Of a stretch of 6,652 nucleotides of DNA, positions 1-5,610 are shown one piece after another; the stretch's first letter is position 1; each line of letters opens with the position of its first letter. A program made the translations under genes and the position numbers. The stretch spans positions 1 through 6,652 of the forward strand of contig CAMOZS010000093.1 of NCBI GenBank assembly GCA_946631075.1. Reading direction: 5' to 3'. The notes beneath the pieces are model-generated. The model was not told the DNA's origin. It saw nothing but the letters and a program-made list of their open reading frames with translations, and ran no database searches. The stretch comes from an uncultured Bacillota bacterium (GTDB lineage: Bacteria > Bacillota > Clostridia > Peptostreptococcales > Anaerovoracaceae).

Positions 1-832
1 TGTCTTTCCAGAATGTGAATCCCAGAAAGTTGCTTTTATTCGGTCTTACGACCTTTGTCTTGGTGGCGCTGACTTTTAGCCGGAGCTTGCGCTCCAGCCA
101 GTTTGCGACTGACCTCATCACCCGGTCTGCCGCCATTTCGCTTTTGACAAAAATGTTGCAGTCGTCAGCATATCTGACGAAATGAAGCCCCCTTGATTCC
201 AGTTCTCTGTCGAGTTTGTCAAGATAGACGTTCGACAAGACGGGACTGAGAGGGCCGCCCTGCGGGACGCCCTCCTCACTCGGACTCATCAGACCGTCCT
301 CCATGACGCCTGCCCGCAGGAACTGTCGAATCAGTCGCAGTGTTTTCGCATCATTGATGCGCTCTCTGAGTATCGAAATCAATCGGTCATGATTTACGGT
401 GTCGAAATATTTCTCGATGTCAAGGTCGATGACCCATTCATATCCCTCATTGAGGTATTCGAGTGCTCTCCTTATGGCCTGCTGACCATCCCTTCCCGGT
501 CGGAATCCATAACTGTTGTCGGAGAAGTATTTGTCGTAGCCAAGTGACAGTATCTGCGCTGTCATTTGCTGGACTACTCTGTCCGCAACCGTCGGTATTC
601 CCAGCGGTCTTTTCTTTCCATTGGCTTTGGGGATGTAGACCCTTCGTACCGGACTCGGCTTGTATTTCCCCTCACGGATCTGCGTCTTTATCGCTTCTCT
701 GTGCAGGGCAAAGTGGGCATCAAGTTCTTCCACCGTCATTCCATCGACTCCGGCGGCACCTTTGTTTCTCTTGACTGCCTTGATTGCCTCGTCAATATTC
801 CTGTCCTGTAATATCCATTCGATCAATTCCAC
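1..832 (-). CDS. ltrA: Group II intron reverse transcriptase/maturase, C-terminus outside window
   Basis: This is the multifunctional intron-encoded protein. It binds the intron RNA, helps it splice, and copies it into DNA at the target. Seen: 277 codons are open to the window edge with no stop or frameshift. RT landmarks occur in order: KGAAGVDGMT (residues 24-33, RT-0), RVYIPKANGKKRPLGIP (64-80, RT-1), SYGFRPGR (107-114, RT-2), DLDIEKYFD with catalytic D138 (RT-3/A), PQGGPLSP (Q191 region, RT-4), YADD at 221-224 (RT-5/C), and FLGFTF near the edge (RT-7). Still missing are the thumb/X maturation domain and any endonuclease domain; class C proteins normally lack the latter. The first in-frame ATG lies well inside RT-0, so I chose GTG at 832, which follows AAGAGGAG with a 6-nt gap. 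A TGA stop lies 12 codons upstream of that GTG. All visible catalytic residues are intact. Confidence 0.93.
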   Translation of the reverse strand, partial: MELIEWILQDRNIDEAIKAVKRNKGAAGVDGMTVEELDAHFALHREAIKTQIREGKYKPSPVRRVYIPKANGKKRPLGIPTVADRVVQQMTAQILSLGYDKYFSDNSYGFRPGRDGQQAIRRALEYLNEGYEWVIDLDIEKYFDTVNHDRLISILRERINDAKTLRLIRQFLRAGVMEDGLMSPSEEGVPQGGPLSPVLSNVYLDKLDRELESRGLHFVRYADDCNIFVKSEMAADRVMRSVANWLERKLRLKVSATKTKVVRPNKSNFLGFTFWKD

Positions 833-1340
833 TTGTTGCTCCTCTTTCTGCTCGTAAAGCTGTCAGGAATCATCCCCTCTGCCTTCTGCCTCCGCAGACG
901 TACGCTTCTGCTTGCTGGGCATATTCTCGATTTCGGATTGTCCTGACCTTGCTTACAGCGATTCGCAATACATTGACATTAGGCCCTTTCCCGGCGGTGC
1001 TCCGGGTACTATGGCCTCAGCTGACTCCTGGGTATGAGCTTTTTATCGCACGTGCTTTTCCACGCTACCCAGGCCTCCCGGGGTAAGACACAGTTCTTTC
1101 GCCGCACAACCTCCGGATTTACTGTCTTGGCGTTACGTTTACCTTTTGGGCTTCGGTTTGTAATGCAACCTTACCCGCCATTTAGCCTCGTATCCGGTTT
1201 CTGTTCGTAGGCTCATCGACTTTGCTACACCACTTCCTCCCCCTTGGCATTGCTGCTTCCGGCTTGTGGTTCGCTACACTTGGCGGTAAATACCCGTGAC
1301 GGGACTTTCACCCGTTAGAACTGTGCCATGCCCGGCACAC
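833..1340 (-). ncRNA. Group II intron 5' ribozyme domains (domains I-III and start of IV)
   Basis: This 508-nt stretch carries no convincing gene. It holds the structured RNA that folds into the intron core and positions the 5' splice site at 1340/1341. Seen: many short inverted repeats, including a perfect 8-bp stem CCTGGGTA/TACCCAGG (1027-1034 with 1066-1073) and the CGGGTGAAAGTCCCG hairpin near 1300-1315. Conserved blocks match IIC introns in order (see the mobile element entry). By analogy, domain I occupies most of it, domains II-III lie around 960-1090, and domain IV opens just before the maturase. The exact domain limits are inferred, not folded. Open frames on either strand here are incidental. 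Confidence 0.8.
839..847 (-). promoter_or_regulatory. Ribosome binding site fixing the maturase GTG start
   Basis: AAAGAGGAG on the minus strand lies six bases (CAACAA) before GTG at 832. No ATG in frame lies between the upstream TGA and the RT-0 motif, so this site decides the start. The resulting N-terminus (MELIEWILQD) fits the short helical lead usual before RT-0. Confidence 0.6.
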
Positions 1341-1371
1341 ACTGAAAGAGGGACCGCGCCGCGGCCCCTCT
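1341..1371 (-). terminator. Intrinsic terminator of the transporter-Nudix-amidase operon; intron target
   Basis: Read on the minus strand, AGAGGGGCCGCG pairs with the CGCGGTCCCTCT half across 1347-1371. This gives a very GC-rich stem with one G-T pair and a tiny loop, beginning 10 nt after the omega-amidase stop codon. It is followed by TTTCAGT and then the intron 5' end at 1340. The T-run is short (TTT), partly because the intron interrupts the sequence after seven bases. The rest of the original tail should be found beyond the 3' end of the intron. Known: class C group II introns insert just behind such hairpins. Confidence 0.85.
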
Positions 1372-1381
1372 AGTTCACTTC

Positions 1382-2188
1382 TCAATACAATTCCGGCCGG
1401 CGGTGTTTCAGAAGAGGCAGCTGATCCCGGATCGCATTCACATAATCCAGGTCGATGTCTCCATAGATGATCTGCTGCTTTTCGTCAGCGTGGGCGATGA
1501 ATTCGCCCCAGGGGCTGGCGATGCAGGAGTTGCCGTAGGAAACGTAGACTCCATTTTCGTCCCGGGCCGGAGCATTGGCCGCGAAGTAGACCTGATTGTC
1601 CAGGGCCCTGGCCCGCATGGTCAGATCCCAGTGAGCGGGGCCGGTGGTCATATTGAAGGCAGCCGGCAGGACGATCAGCTTAGCCCCGGCCAGGGCCATC
1701 TTGCGGAACCATTCCGGGAAACGGACGTCGTAGCAGATAGCGACTCCGATGGGACAGTATTCCGTCTGGATCACGGTCATATCCTCTCCCGCGGTCAGGG
1801 TATCCGACTCCATGAACCGGATCCCCCCTTCCACATCGATATCGAAGAGATGGACCTTGCGGTGGCGGCCGATCAGATCTCCCTTCCGGTCAAAGCTGAA
1901 GGAAGTATTGTAGACCTTATCCCCGTCCAGCTCGGAAATGGATCCCCCGATCAGGTAGATGCCCAGATCCGCGGCCAGCTTCGACATGAACTCCACCGTC
2001 TCCCCGTCCGCGGGCTCGGCATAGTCTCTGAAATAATCGTTGGAATAAGGGCAGTCCCACATCTCCGGAAGGGCGATCACCTGAGCGCCGTTTTCGGCTG
2101 CCTCCCGCACATGGGCCTCCGCGATCTTCCTGCTTTCATTTTTGTCCATCGATCCTGCGATCTGACAAAGCGCCAATTTGAATTCCAT
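1382..2188 (-). CDS. Nit2-like omega-amidase (carbon-nitrogen hydrolase)
   Basis: This is a nitrilase-superfamily amidase. It most likely hydrolyses alpha-ketoglutaramate and alpha-ketosuccinamate to the keto acids plus ammonia, disposing of the products of glutamine/asparagine transamination in the cytoplasm. Seen: 268 residues with the full catalytic set, Glu42 (ALPEMW), Lys111 (HRKVHLFDID) and Cys152 (AICYDVRFPE). These align within one residue of mammalian Nit2 (E43/K112/C153, from memory). Nit2-typical stretches include YLIGGSI, AFNMTTGPAHW, RARALDNQVYF, SPWGEF, and a close match up to the C-terminal end. The length is close to Nit2 (about 276). The start ATG at 2188 has an excellent AAGGAGG seven bases upstream. 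It is the last gene of a three-gene operon, 31 nt after the Nudix stop, and is followed by a terminator. Omega-amidase is favoured over generic nitrilase or N-carbamoylputrescine amidase by this motif agreement. The substrate remains inferred. Confidence 0.9.
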   Translation of the reverse strand: MEFKLALCQIAGSMDKNESRKIAEAHVREAAENGAQVIALPEMWDCPYSNDYFRDYAEPADGETVEFMSKLAADLGIYLIGGSISELDGDKVYNTSFSFDRKGDLIGRHRKVHLFDIDVEGGIRFMESDTLTAGEDMTVIQTEYCPIGVAICYDVRFPEWFRKMALAGAKLIVLPAAFNMTTGPAHWDLTMRARALDNQVYFAANAPARDENGVYVSYGNSCIASPWGEFIAHADEKQQIIYGDIDLDYVNAIRDQLPLLKHRRPELY

Positions 2189-2195
2189 AGGGTTT

Positions 2196-2202
2196 CCTCC
2201 TT
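2196..2202 (-). promoter_or_regulatory. Ribosome binding site of the omega-amidase gene
   Basis: AAGGAGG on the minus strand, with a 7-nt spacer (AAACCCT) to ATG at 2188. It is a near-ideal Shine-Dalgarno site and settles the start. Confidence 0.8.
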
Positions 2203-2210
2203 CCCTTCCG

Positions 2211-2232
2211 GGATCAGGGTCAGTCCTGATCC
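2211..2232 (-). other. Perfect intercistronic hairpin spanning the Nudix stop codon
   Basis: GGATCAGG (2211-2218) and CCTGATCC (2225-2232) form an exact 8-bp inverted repeat with a 6-nt loop. The loop contains the TGA stop of the Nudix gene. There is no T-run on either side, so it is not a standard terminator. It could stabilise or segment the mRNA between the two genes, or it could be chance. Its role is unknown. Confidence 0.45.
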
Positions 2233-3032
2233 TGTTTCCTTCTCTTGCGTATCTCCTCCACCAGGACTTTGGTCGCCCGGCCGGTCAGTCCCCAGATGGC
2301 CCAGCCGTTTACATCATAGACCGGGACCGGAGAGGTCATCTTCGACCAGGGATAGGAATCGGCTCCGGTCACTCTCCGGTAGGGAAAGTCCTCCGGCCCG
2401 TACTGGATCAGCTTTGCCCGGTAATCCTCCGGCTCAGTCTCCAGCAGATCCTGCAGGGGAACGGTGAATACCCGGTCTACCTCCTGGCGGCTGATCTGAA
2501 GATCCTCCGCGGCTTTCCCATCCACCAAGCCCAGGAAACAATGCATGGCGAACCGGCCGACTCCGTAGATCACCGTCAGTTCATTGAGGACTTCCACATG
2601 GTCCGCCCCAAGGCCGATCTCCTCCTCTGTCTCCCGCAGGGCGCATTCCTGCCAGGTCTCGCCCGGCTCCTGCATGCCTCCGGGAAAGCAGATCTCGCCC
2701 GGTTGCCTGTCCAGGTCCCTGGCCCGAACTTCATAGAGGACGTGGATCCCGTCCTCCCGCCGGATCAGGGGGATCAGGACAGCGTAGTGGCGAAAGCGGT
2801 TCTCCGGAACAGGGCCGGTCCCGGCAAACATGTCCCGTAGCTGGTCCGCCGTCGGGGCCGCCGTGGCCTGCGCGTCCGTCGGGGCCGCCGTGTCATGCTG
2901 GTCCGCTGTCGGGGCCGTCGTATCATACGGGCCCTTCGCAGGGGCCTTCACCTCGGCCTCAGCCCCCGGGCCCTTCCCTTCGGCCACCGTCTTTCTTATC
3001 CTCTTCTCCGCCTTATCCGCCTTCTCTGTCAC
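2220..3032 (-). CDS. Nudix hydrolase, CoA-pyrophosphatase-like, with repeat-bearing N-terminal tail
   Basis: This enzyme hydrolyses a nucleoside diphosphate linked to another group; CoA or a CoA derivative is the likely substrate class. Seen (numbered from GTG at 3032, 270 residues): the complete Nudix box runs from G119 to L141 (G-x5-E125-x7-R133-E134 ... E137-E138-x-G140-L). Just before it, LYEVRARDLDRQPGEICFPGG resembles the LLxxR...GEVxFPGG signature of the NudL/YeaB/PCD1 CoA-pyrophosphatases. The fold starts near FRHYAVLIPLI (80-90). The first 65 or so residues are low complexity: Lys/Ala/Glu-rich, then three APTADQ-type decapeptide repeats (36-64). This tail is not part of the usual family. 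Start choice: GTG at 3032 overlaps the transporter TGA (GTGA) and has GGGAGAGG four bases upstream. An ATG at 3083 would overlap the transporter by 55 nt and has no better site. It sits in an operon between the transporter and the omega-amidase. Confidence 0.85.
   Translation of the reverse strand: MTEKADKAEKRIRKTVAEGKGPGAEAEVKAPAKGPYDTTAPTADQHDTAAPTDAQATAAPTADQLRDMFAGTGPVPENRFRHYAVLIPLIRREDGIHVLYEVRARDLDRQPGEICFPGGMQEPGETWQECALRETEEEIGLGADHVEVLNELTVIYGVGRFAMHCFLGLVDGKAAEDLQISRQEVDRVFTVPLQDLLETEPEDYRAKLIQYGPEDFPYRRVTGADSYPWSKMTSPVPVYDVNGWAIWGLTGRATKVLVEEIRKRRKQDQD
2841..2927 (-). repeat. In-frame tandem repeat coding three decapeptide-like units
   Basis: Three consecutive units of 30, 30 and 27 nt within the Nudix gene encode YDTTAPTADQ, HDTAAPTDAQ and ATAAPTADQ. 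The units are similar but not identical in DNA, with changes at third positions and in a few codons. This suggests an older duplication kept in frame. The encoded segment is expected to be a flexible, disordered linker. Confidence 0.8.
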
Positions 3033-3964
3033 TGGTCCTCTCCCTTCTTTCGGTGCTCCATGGCCCTCTGCTGGGCCGACCACTTCTTCTGGCTCATGAT
3101 GTTCAGAAGGGAGGCGACCAGGATCAGGAGGATCCCGACGACCGTATTCCAGAGGATGGTCTCCTTCAATATGATCCGGGCCAGCACCGGAGCGATGGCC
3201 GGCTTCAGGAAGAAGGCGAAGGAACCGGTTGCCGCGTCTGACAGGGCAATGGCCTTGAAGTAACAGAAATATCCCAGGCCGGTCACTATGATGCCCACAT
3301 AGAGGACGATGGGCAGGTTCTCCGGCACGGCCTCAAGGACCGGCCGTCCCATGACCAGGATGACCACCAGCAGGATGGCCGATCCGATCAGGAAGCTGAA
3401 GCTGGTCTGCGCCATCAGTCCCATCCGGGATACCAGAGCCTTTCCCGCCACCGTATAAGCCCCGAAGAAGAAAGCTGCCAGGAGCATCAGTCCCATGCCC
3501 AGCATGGAGTTGCCCTCCTGCACGTCCCAGGGGCGGAGCATGAACACGATGCCGACCAGGGCGATGGCCAGAACGATCAGCTTTTCCCGGTTCAGTTTCT
3601 CATCCGTAAACAGATGGGCGAAGAGCATGACGAAAAAGGGACTGGTACAGATCAGTACCGATACCGTCGAAGCGTTGGAAGACATGATGGAAAGCTGAAA
3701 GAGGACCATGCTCACGGGAATTCCCAGGGTCCCTACCCCTGCCAGTTCCAGAATGTCCTTGCCCGAGATCCGGACCTTGTTCTTCCGGATCTCCGCGATG
3801 GCGAAGGGAAGCAGGACCAGTCCGCCGATGGCGAACCGGAGGAAGGTCAGCTGGAAGGGATCCAGACTGGCGCCGCCCACCTTGCAGGACACCTCCATCG
3901 ATCCAAACAAAAATGCGGTAATGATAACAAAAATATATGCTCTGCTCAACTGTCTTTTCTCCAT
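3029..3964 (-). CDS. EamA/DMT-superfamily transporter (10 TM)
   Basis: This is a cytoplasmic-membrane permease of the drug/metabolite transporter superfamily, which typically exports or exchanges amino acids, metabolites or nucleotide sugars. Seen: 311 residues with about ten hydrophobic segments in two homologous halves (roughly residues 9-143 and 155-290). The first segment YIFVIITAFLFGSMEVSCK carries the usual small-residue helix pattern. The second half includes AAFFFGAYTVAGK and GYFCYFKAIALSDAATGSFAFFLKPAIAPVLA, the latter typical of EamA domains (shown here in overlapping parts around residues 230-262). The tail is short, charged and presumably cytoplasmic. The length fits the family. 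The ATG at 3964 lacks a ribosome site and touches a terminator-like hairpin. An alternative TTG at 3949 has GGAG nine bases upstream and would drop five residues. It is the first gene of the operon, overlapping the Nudix gene by 4 nt. The substrate cannot be read from the sequence; linkage to an omega-amidase hints at amino acids or keto acids. Confidence 0.88.
   Translation of the reverse strand: MEKRQLSRAYIFVIITAFLFGSMEVSCKVGGASLDPFQLTFLRFAIGGLVLLPFAIAEIRKNKVRISGKDILELAGVGTLGIPVSMVLFQLSIMSSNASTVSVLICTSPFFVMLFAHLFTDEKLNREKLIVLAIALVGIVFMLRPWDVQEGNSMLGMGLMLLAAFFFGAYTVAGKALVSRMGLMAQTSFSFLIGSAILLVVILVMGRPVLEAVPENLPIVLYVGIIVTGLGYFCYFKAIALSDAATGSFAFFLKPAIAPVLARIILKETILWNTVVGILLILVASLLNIMSQKKWSAQQRAMEHRKKGEDQ
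3037..3046 (-). promoter_or_regulatory. Ribosome binding site fixing the Nudix GTG start
   Basis: AAGGGAGAGG on the minus strand, inside the end of the transporter gene, lies four bases (ACCA) before GTG at 3032. Together with the GTGA stop/start overlap it points to coupled translation and rejects the longer ATG start at 3083. Confidence 0.65.
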
Positions 3965-3990
3965 AAGAAAGGCGGTGTGATCCCACCGCC
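3965..3990 (-). terminator. Terminator-like hairpin between the P-loop gene and the transporter
   Basis: On the minus strand, GGCGGTG pairs with CACCGCC (7 bp, loop GGATCA, 3971-3990), followed by TTTCTT and then the transporter ATG at 3964. It probably ends transcription of the P-loop gene, whose stop is 30 nt upstream. It could also act as a leader hairpin controlling the transporter, because it leaves almost no room for a separate promoter and ribosome site. The stem is short and the T-run broken, so efficiency is uncertain. Confidence 0.6.
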
Positions 3991-4020
3991 TGTCGCTGTC
4001 TGCACTATACCGTCTGTAAC

Positions 4021-4443
4021 TTAATTCAGGATCTCGATCCCCTCGAAATCCACACCGATCATTTCTTCCTTCTCAGCGCTGATGCTGACGACGAAGTCCG
4101 GTCCGTAGACCTCGGAGATCACCTTCAGACGCTCGATGAAGTCCGGAAGGTCTCCCATGGAAACATCCGCGTGCTTGAGGATGCTGTCGATGAAAATCGT
4201 TTCGATGTCGTGATCGGAACTGATGATGCCATACAGGAATCCGATGTACTCATCGATGTTGGTGATGTGTTCAAAATCCTCCATGCATATAACACGGATC
4301 CGGTAACTCAACTCATACATCAGCCTGTGATTCTTATTGATAAAGACAACGCTGCCTGCTGCGCTTTCAATGTTCTCATTGGCAAGCTTCAGCATCTGGT
4401 TGGTCTTGCCGCTTCCCTTGTGTCCGATCAGTAATTTCACCAT
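4021..4443 (-). CDS. Small orphan P-loop ATP-binding protein, conserved-hypothetical type
   Basis: The function is not known. Seen: 140 residues with Walker A GHKGSGKT (7-14) right at the N-terminus, a hydrophobic strand VVFIN (32-36), and a Walker B-like strand TIFIDSIL with D86. A C-terminal strand DFVVSISAEKEE resembles the sensor-like end of a minimal P-loop domain. There is no signal peptide, TM segment or extra domain. I recall similar proteins of about 150 residues across Clostridia, often annotated only as ATP-binding or mislabelled as PilT-like; that is memory, not a search. Start: ATG at 4443 has AGGAGG nine bases upstream. A longer frame to 4473 would begin inside the ribosome-site region and adds only Arg-rich residues. 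It appears monocistronic, with its own promoter at 4515-4543 and a hairpin at 3965-3990 behind it. Base composition looks more AT-rich than its neighbours. Confidence 0.82.
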   Translation of the reverse strand: MVKLLIGHKGSGKTNQMLKLANENIESAAGSVVFINKNHRLMYELSYRIRVICMEDFEHITNIDEYIGFLYGIISSDHDIETIFIDSILKHADVSMGDLPDFIERLKVISEVYGPDFVVSISAEKEEMIGVDFEGIEILN

Positions 4444-4452
4444 AAGCCTTCT

Positions 4453-4458
4453 CCTCCT
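4453..4458 (-). promoter_or_regulatory. Ribosome binding site of the P-loop gene
   Basis: AGGAGG on the minus strand, nine bases before ATG at 4443, with a purine-rich spacer (AGAAGGCTT). It decides against the upstream in-frame start at 4473. Confidence 0.75.
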
Positions 4459-4514
4459 GCTTCGTTCAACCAATTCCTTATAAAAATCGTTTCAATCAAA
4501 ATTATATTACAACT

Positions 4515-4543
4515 ATTGTACACCATGTGCTTTTTTCGGGCAA
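4515..4543 (-). promoter_or_regulatory. Sigma-A-type promoter for the P-loop gene
   Basis: Read on the minus strand, TTGCCC (4538-4543) and TACAAT (4515-4520) are separated by exactly 17 nt, matching four of six and five of six consensus bases. An exact TATAAT also occurs at 4501-4506 but without a fitting -35 box, so it is second choice. The surrounding stretch 4470-4530 is clearly AT-rich compared with the genes. The predicted transcript would carry a leader of roughly 65-70 nt. Confidence 0.6.
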
Positions 4544-4573
4544 CCGTTAATCCGCTATCGGCCGGTCGAATTT

Positions 4574-5605
4574 TTACCTGGGTTCTCTGCCCCTGCGCAG
4601 GCGAAGCTGCCCGCAGGCCCCGTCGATGCTGCGGCCCAGTTCCCGCCTAACCGTTGCCGGCACTCCAGCCTTTGCAAGCTGATCGGCGATCTGTCCCGCC
4701 CTGCGCCGGTCCGTTCCTTCCAGCCCCGTCTCCTCTACCTTGTTGAGGGGGATCAGGTTCACGTGGCACAGCATCCCCCGCAAAGCCCTGGTCAGTCCTT
4801 CGATGTCCTCGGGCCGGTCGTTTTCGCCCCGGATCAGGGCGTACTCGAAGGTGATCCTGCGGCCGGTCTTCTCCGTATATTCCCGGGCCGCCTCCAGAAG
4901 GTCCCCCACCGGATAGGACCGGTTCACCGGCATGAGCCTGCTGCGGTCCTCATCATCGATCCGGTGCAGGCTCACCGCCAGGCTGACCTGGGGGAAATCC
5001 TCCCCGAACCGCTTCATCACCGGGATGATCCCGCTGGTGGAGACAGTGATGTGGCGCCAGCTCATGTTCTTTCCGGCCGGCTCATGAAGAAGGCGGAGAA
5101 AGCGGCTGACATTCTCATAATTATCAAAGGGCTCTCCCATCCCCATGATGACGATGTGATTGATCTCCTGGCCGGAAGCCCTCTGGGCCGCCAGCACCTG
5201 TCCCATCATCTCACCCGCCGTCAGGTCCCGCTGGAATCCCCCCAGGGCGGAGGCGCAGAAGGCGCAGCCCATCTTGCATCCCACCTGAGAGGATACGCAA
5301 AGGCTGTTGCCGTAGGAGTATTTCATGAAGACGCTCTCCACCGCCGCGTCCGGATAGCCGAAGAGGAACTTCCTGGTCCCGTCCGCCGGGTCCACCTGCT
5401 CCTCCAGGACCTCCGGCAGGCCGATGAAGGCTTCCTCCGCAAGCCTGGCTCGAAAGGCCTTGGGCAGATCAGTCATCTCTTCAAAGCCCGCCGCTCCCCG
5501 GTAGATCCACTGAAATACCTGTTTGCCGCGGTAGGGCTTCTCGCCCAGGGCCGCGGCAAAGGATTTCATTTCTTCGATTGTCAGATCCAGAAGATCCTGT
5601 TTCAT
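4574..5605 (-). CDS. rlmN: Dual-specificity 23S rRNA A2503 / tRNA A37 C2-methyltransferase RlmN
   Basis: This is a radical-SAM enzyme that methylates C2 of A2503 in 23S rRNA and of A37 in some tRNAs, aiding decoding fidelity. Seen (numbers from the longer GTG form at 5614, 346 residues): an N-terminal RNA-binding region with KPYRGKQVFQWIY (26-38), the 4Fe-4S cluster motif C113-x3-C117-x2-C120, C106 in SLCVSSQ, and C334 in the C-terminal GACGQL. The last two correspond to the conserved pair C118/C355 of the E. coli enzyme, the latter being the methyl-carrying Cys. HIVIMGMGEPFDNYENV is the SAM-binding motif. All key residues are present and the length is normal. Start: I prefer ATG at 5605, which gives MKQDLLDLTIEEM, a typical Firmicute RlmN start, with GGTGA five bases upstream. 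GTG at 5614 overlaps the previous stop by 4 nt and is also possible. It is the last gene of the ileS cluster; I see no clear terminator behind it. Confidence 0.95.
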   Translation of the reverse strand: MKQDLLDLTIEEMKSFAAALGEKPYRGKQVFQWIYRGAAGFEEMTDLPKAFRARLAEEAFIGLPEVLEEQVDPADGTRKFLFGYPDAAVESVFMKYSYGNSLCVSSQVGCKMGCAFCASALGGFQRDLTAGEMMGQVLAAQRASGQEINHIVIMGMGEPFDNYENVSRFLRLLHEPAGKNMSWRHITVSTSGIIPVMKRFGEDFPQVSLAVSLHRIDDEDRSRLMPVNRSYPVGDLLEAAREYTEKTGRRITFEYALIRGENDRPEDIEGLTRALRGMLCHVNLIPLNKVEETGLEGTDRRRAGQIADQLAKAGVPATVRRELGRSIDGACGQLRLRRGREPR

Positions 5606-5610
5606 AGATT

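Larger units (their letters stand above)
1..1340 (-). mobile_element. Group II intron, class C (IIC) type, 3' part outside window
   Basis: This is a retroelement that splices as a ribozyme and moves by retrohoming through its own reverse transcriptase. Seen: read on the minus strand, it opens with GTGTGCCGGGCATGG at 1340. This is close to the GUGUGCC(C)GGCAUGG opening of the structurally characterised Oceanobacillus iheyensis IIC intron, recalled from memory. Other matching blocks follow in the same order: a GGGUGAAAGUCCC block near the 5' end, CTTACCCCGGGAGGCCTGG across 1065-1085, and CATAGTACCC around 1005-1015. The RNA leader (833-1340) is followed by the maturase ORF, which is still open at position 1. 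Domains V and VI and the 3' splice site therefore lie beyond the window. The intron begins directly after an intrinsic terminator and in the same orientation, which is the known target habit of class C introns. Whether it is active cannot be judged without the 3' end. Confidence 0.9.

Noticed and set aside
1..832. Reverse transcriptase of a retron, DGR or abortive-infection system
   Set aside because: The RT has the group II RT-0 to RT-7 layout with PQGGPLSP and YADD, and it sits behind a group II intron 5' RNA. There is no retron msr/msd or template/variable repeat pair.
463..1086. Several plus-strand open frames across the maturase and intron leader
   Set aside because: They lie opposite the RT coding sequence or over the structured intron RNA and show no protein-like features.
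1403..2467. Long plus-strand open frame (354 codons) opposite the omega-amidase and the end of the Nudix gene
   Set aside because: It is antisense to two genes with complete catalytic motifs, spans their boundary, and its translation has no recognisable domain. High GC on the coding strand explains the open frame.
3033..3083. Longer Nudix start at ATG 3083
   Set aside because: It would overlap the transporter by 55 nt without a good ribosome site. GTG 3032 has GGGAGAGG and the GTGA stop/start overlap.
4444..4473. Longer P-loop protein start at 4473
   Set aside because: It adds ten residues translated from the ribosome-site region (VERSRRRRL). ATG 4443 has AGGAGG and places Walker A at the expected distance from the N-terminus.
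4501..4573. Intrinsic terminator after rlmN
   Set aside because: Short GC palindromes such as CGGCCG occur, but no stable stem followed by a T-run is visible on the minus strand.
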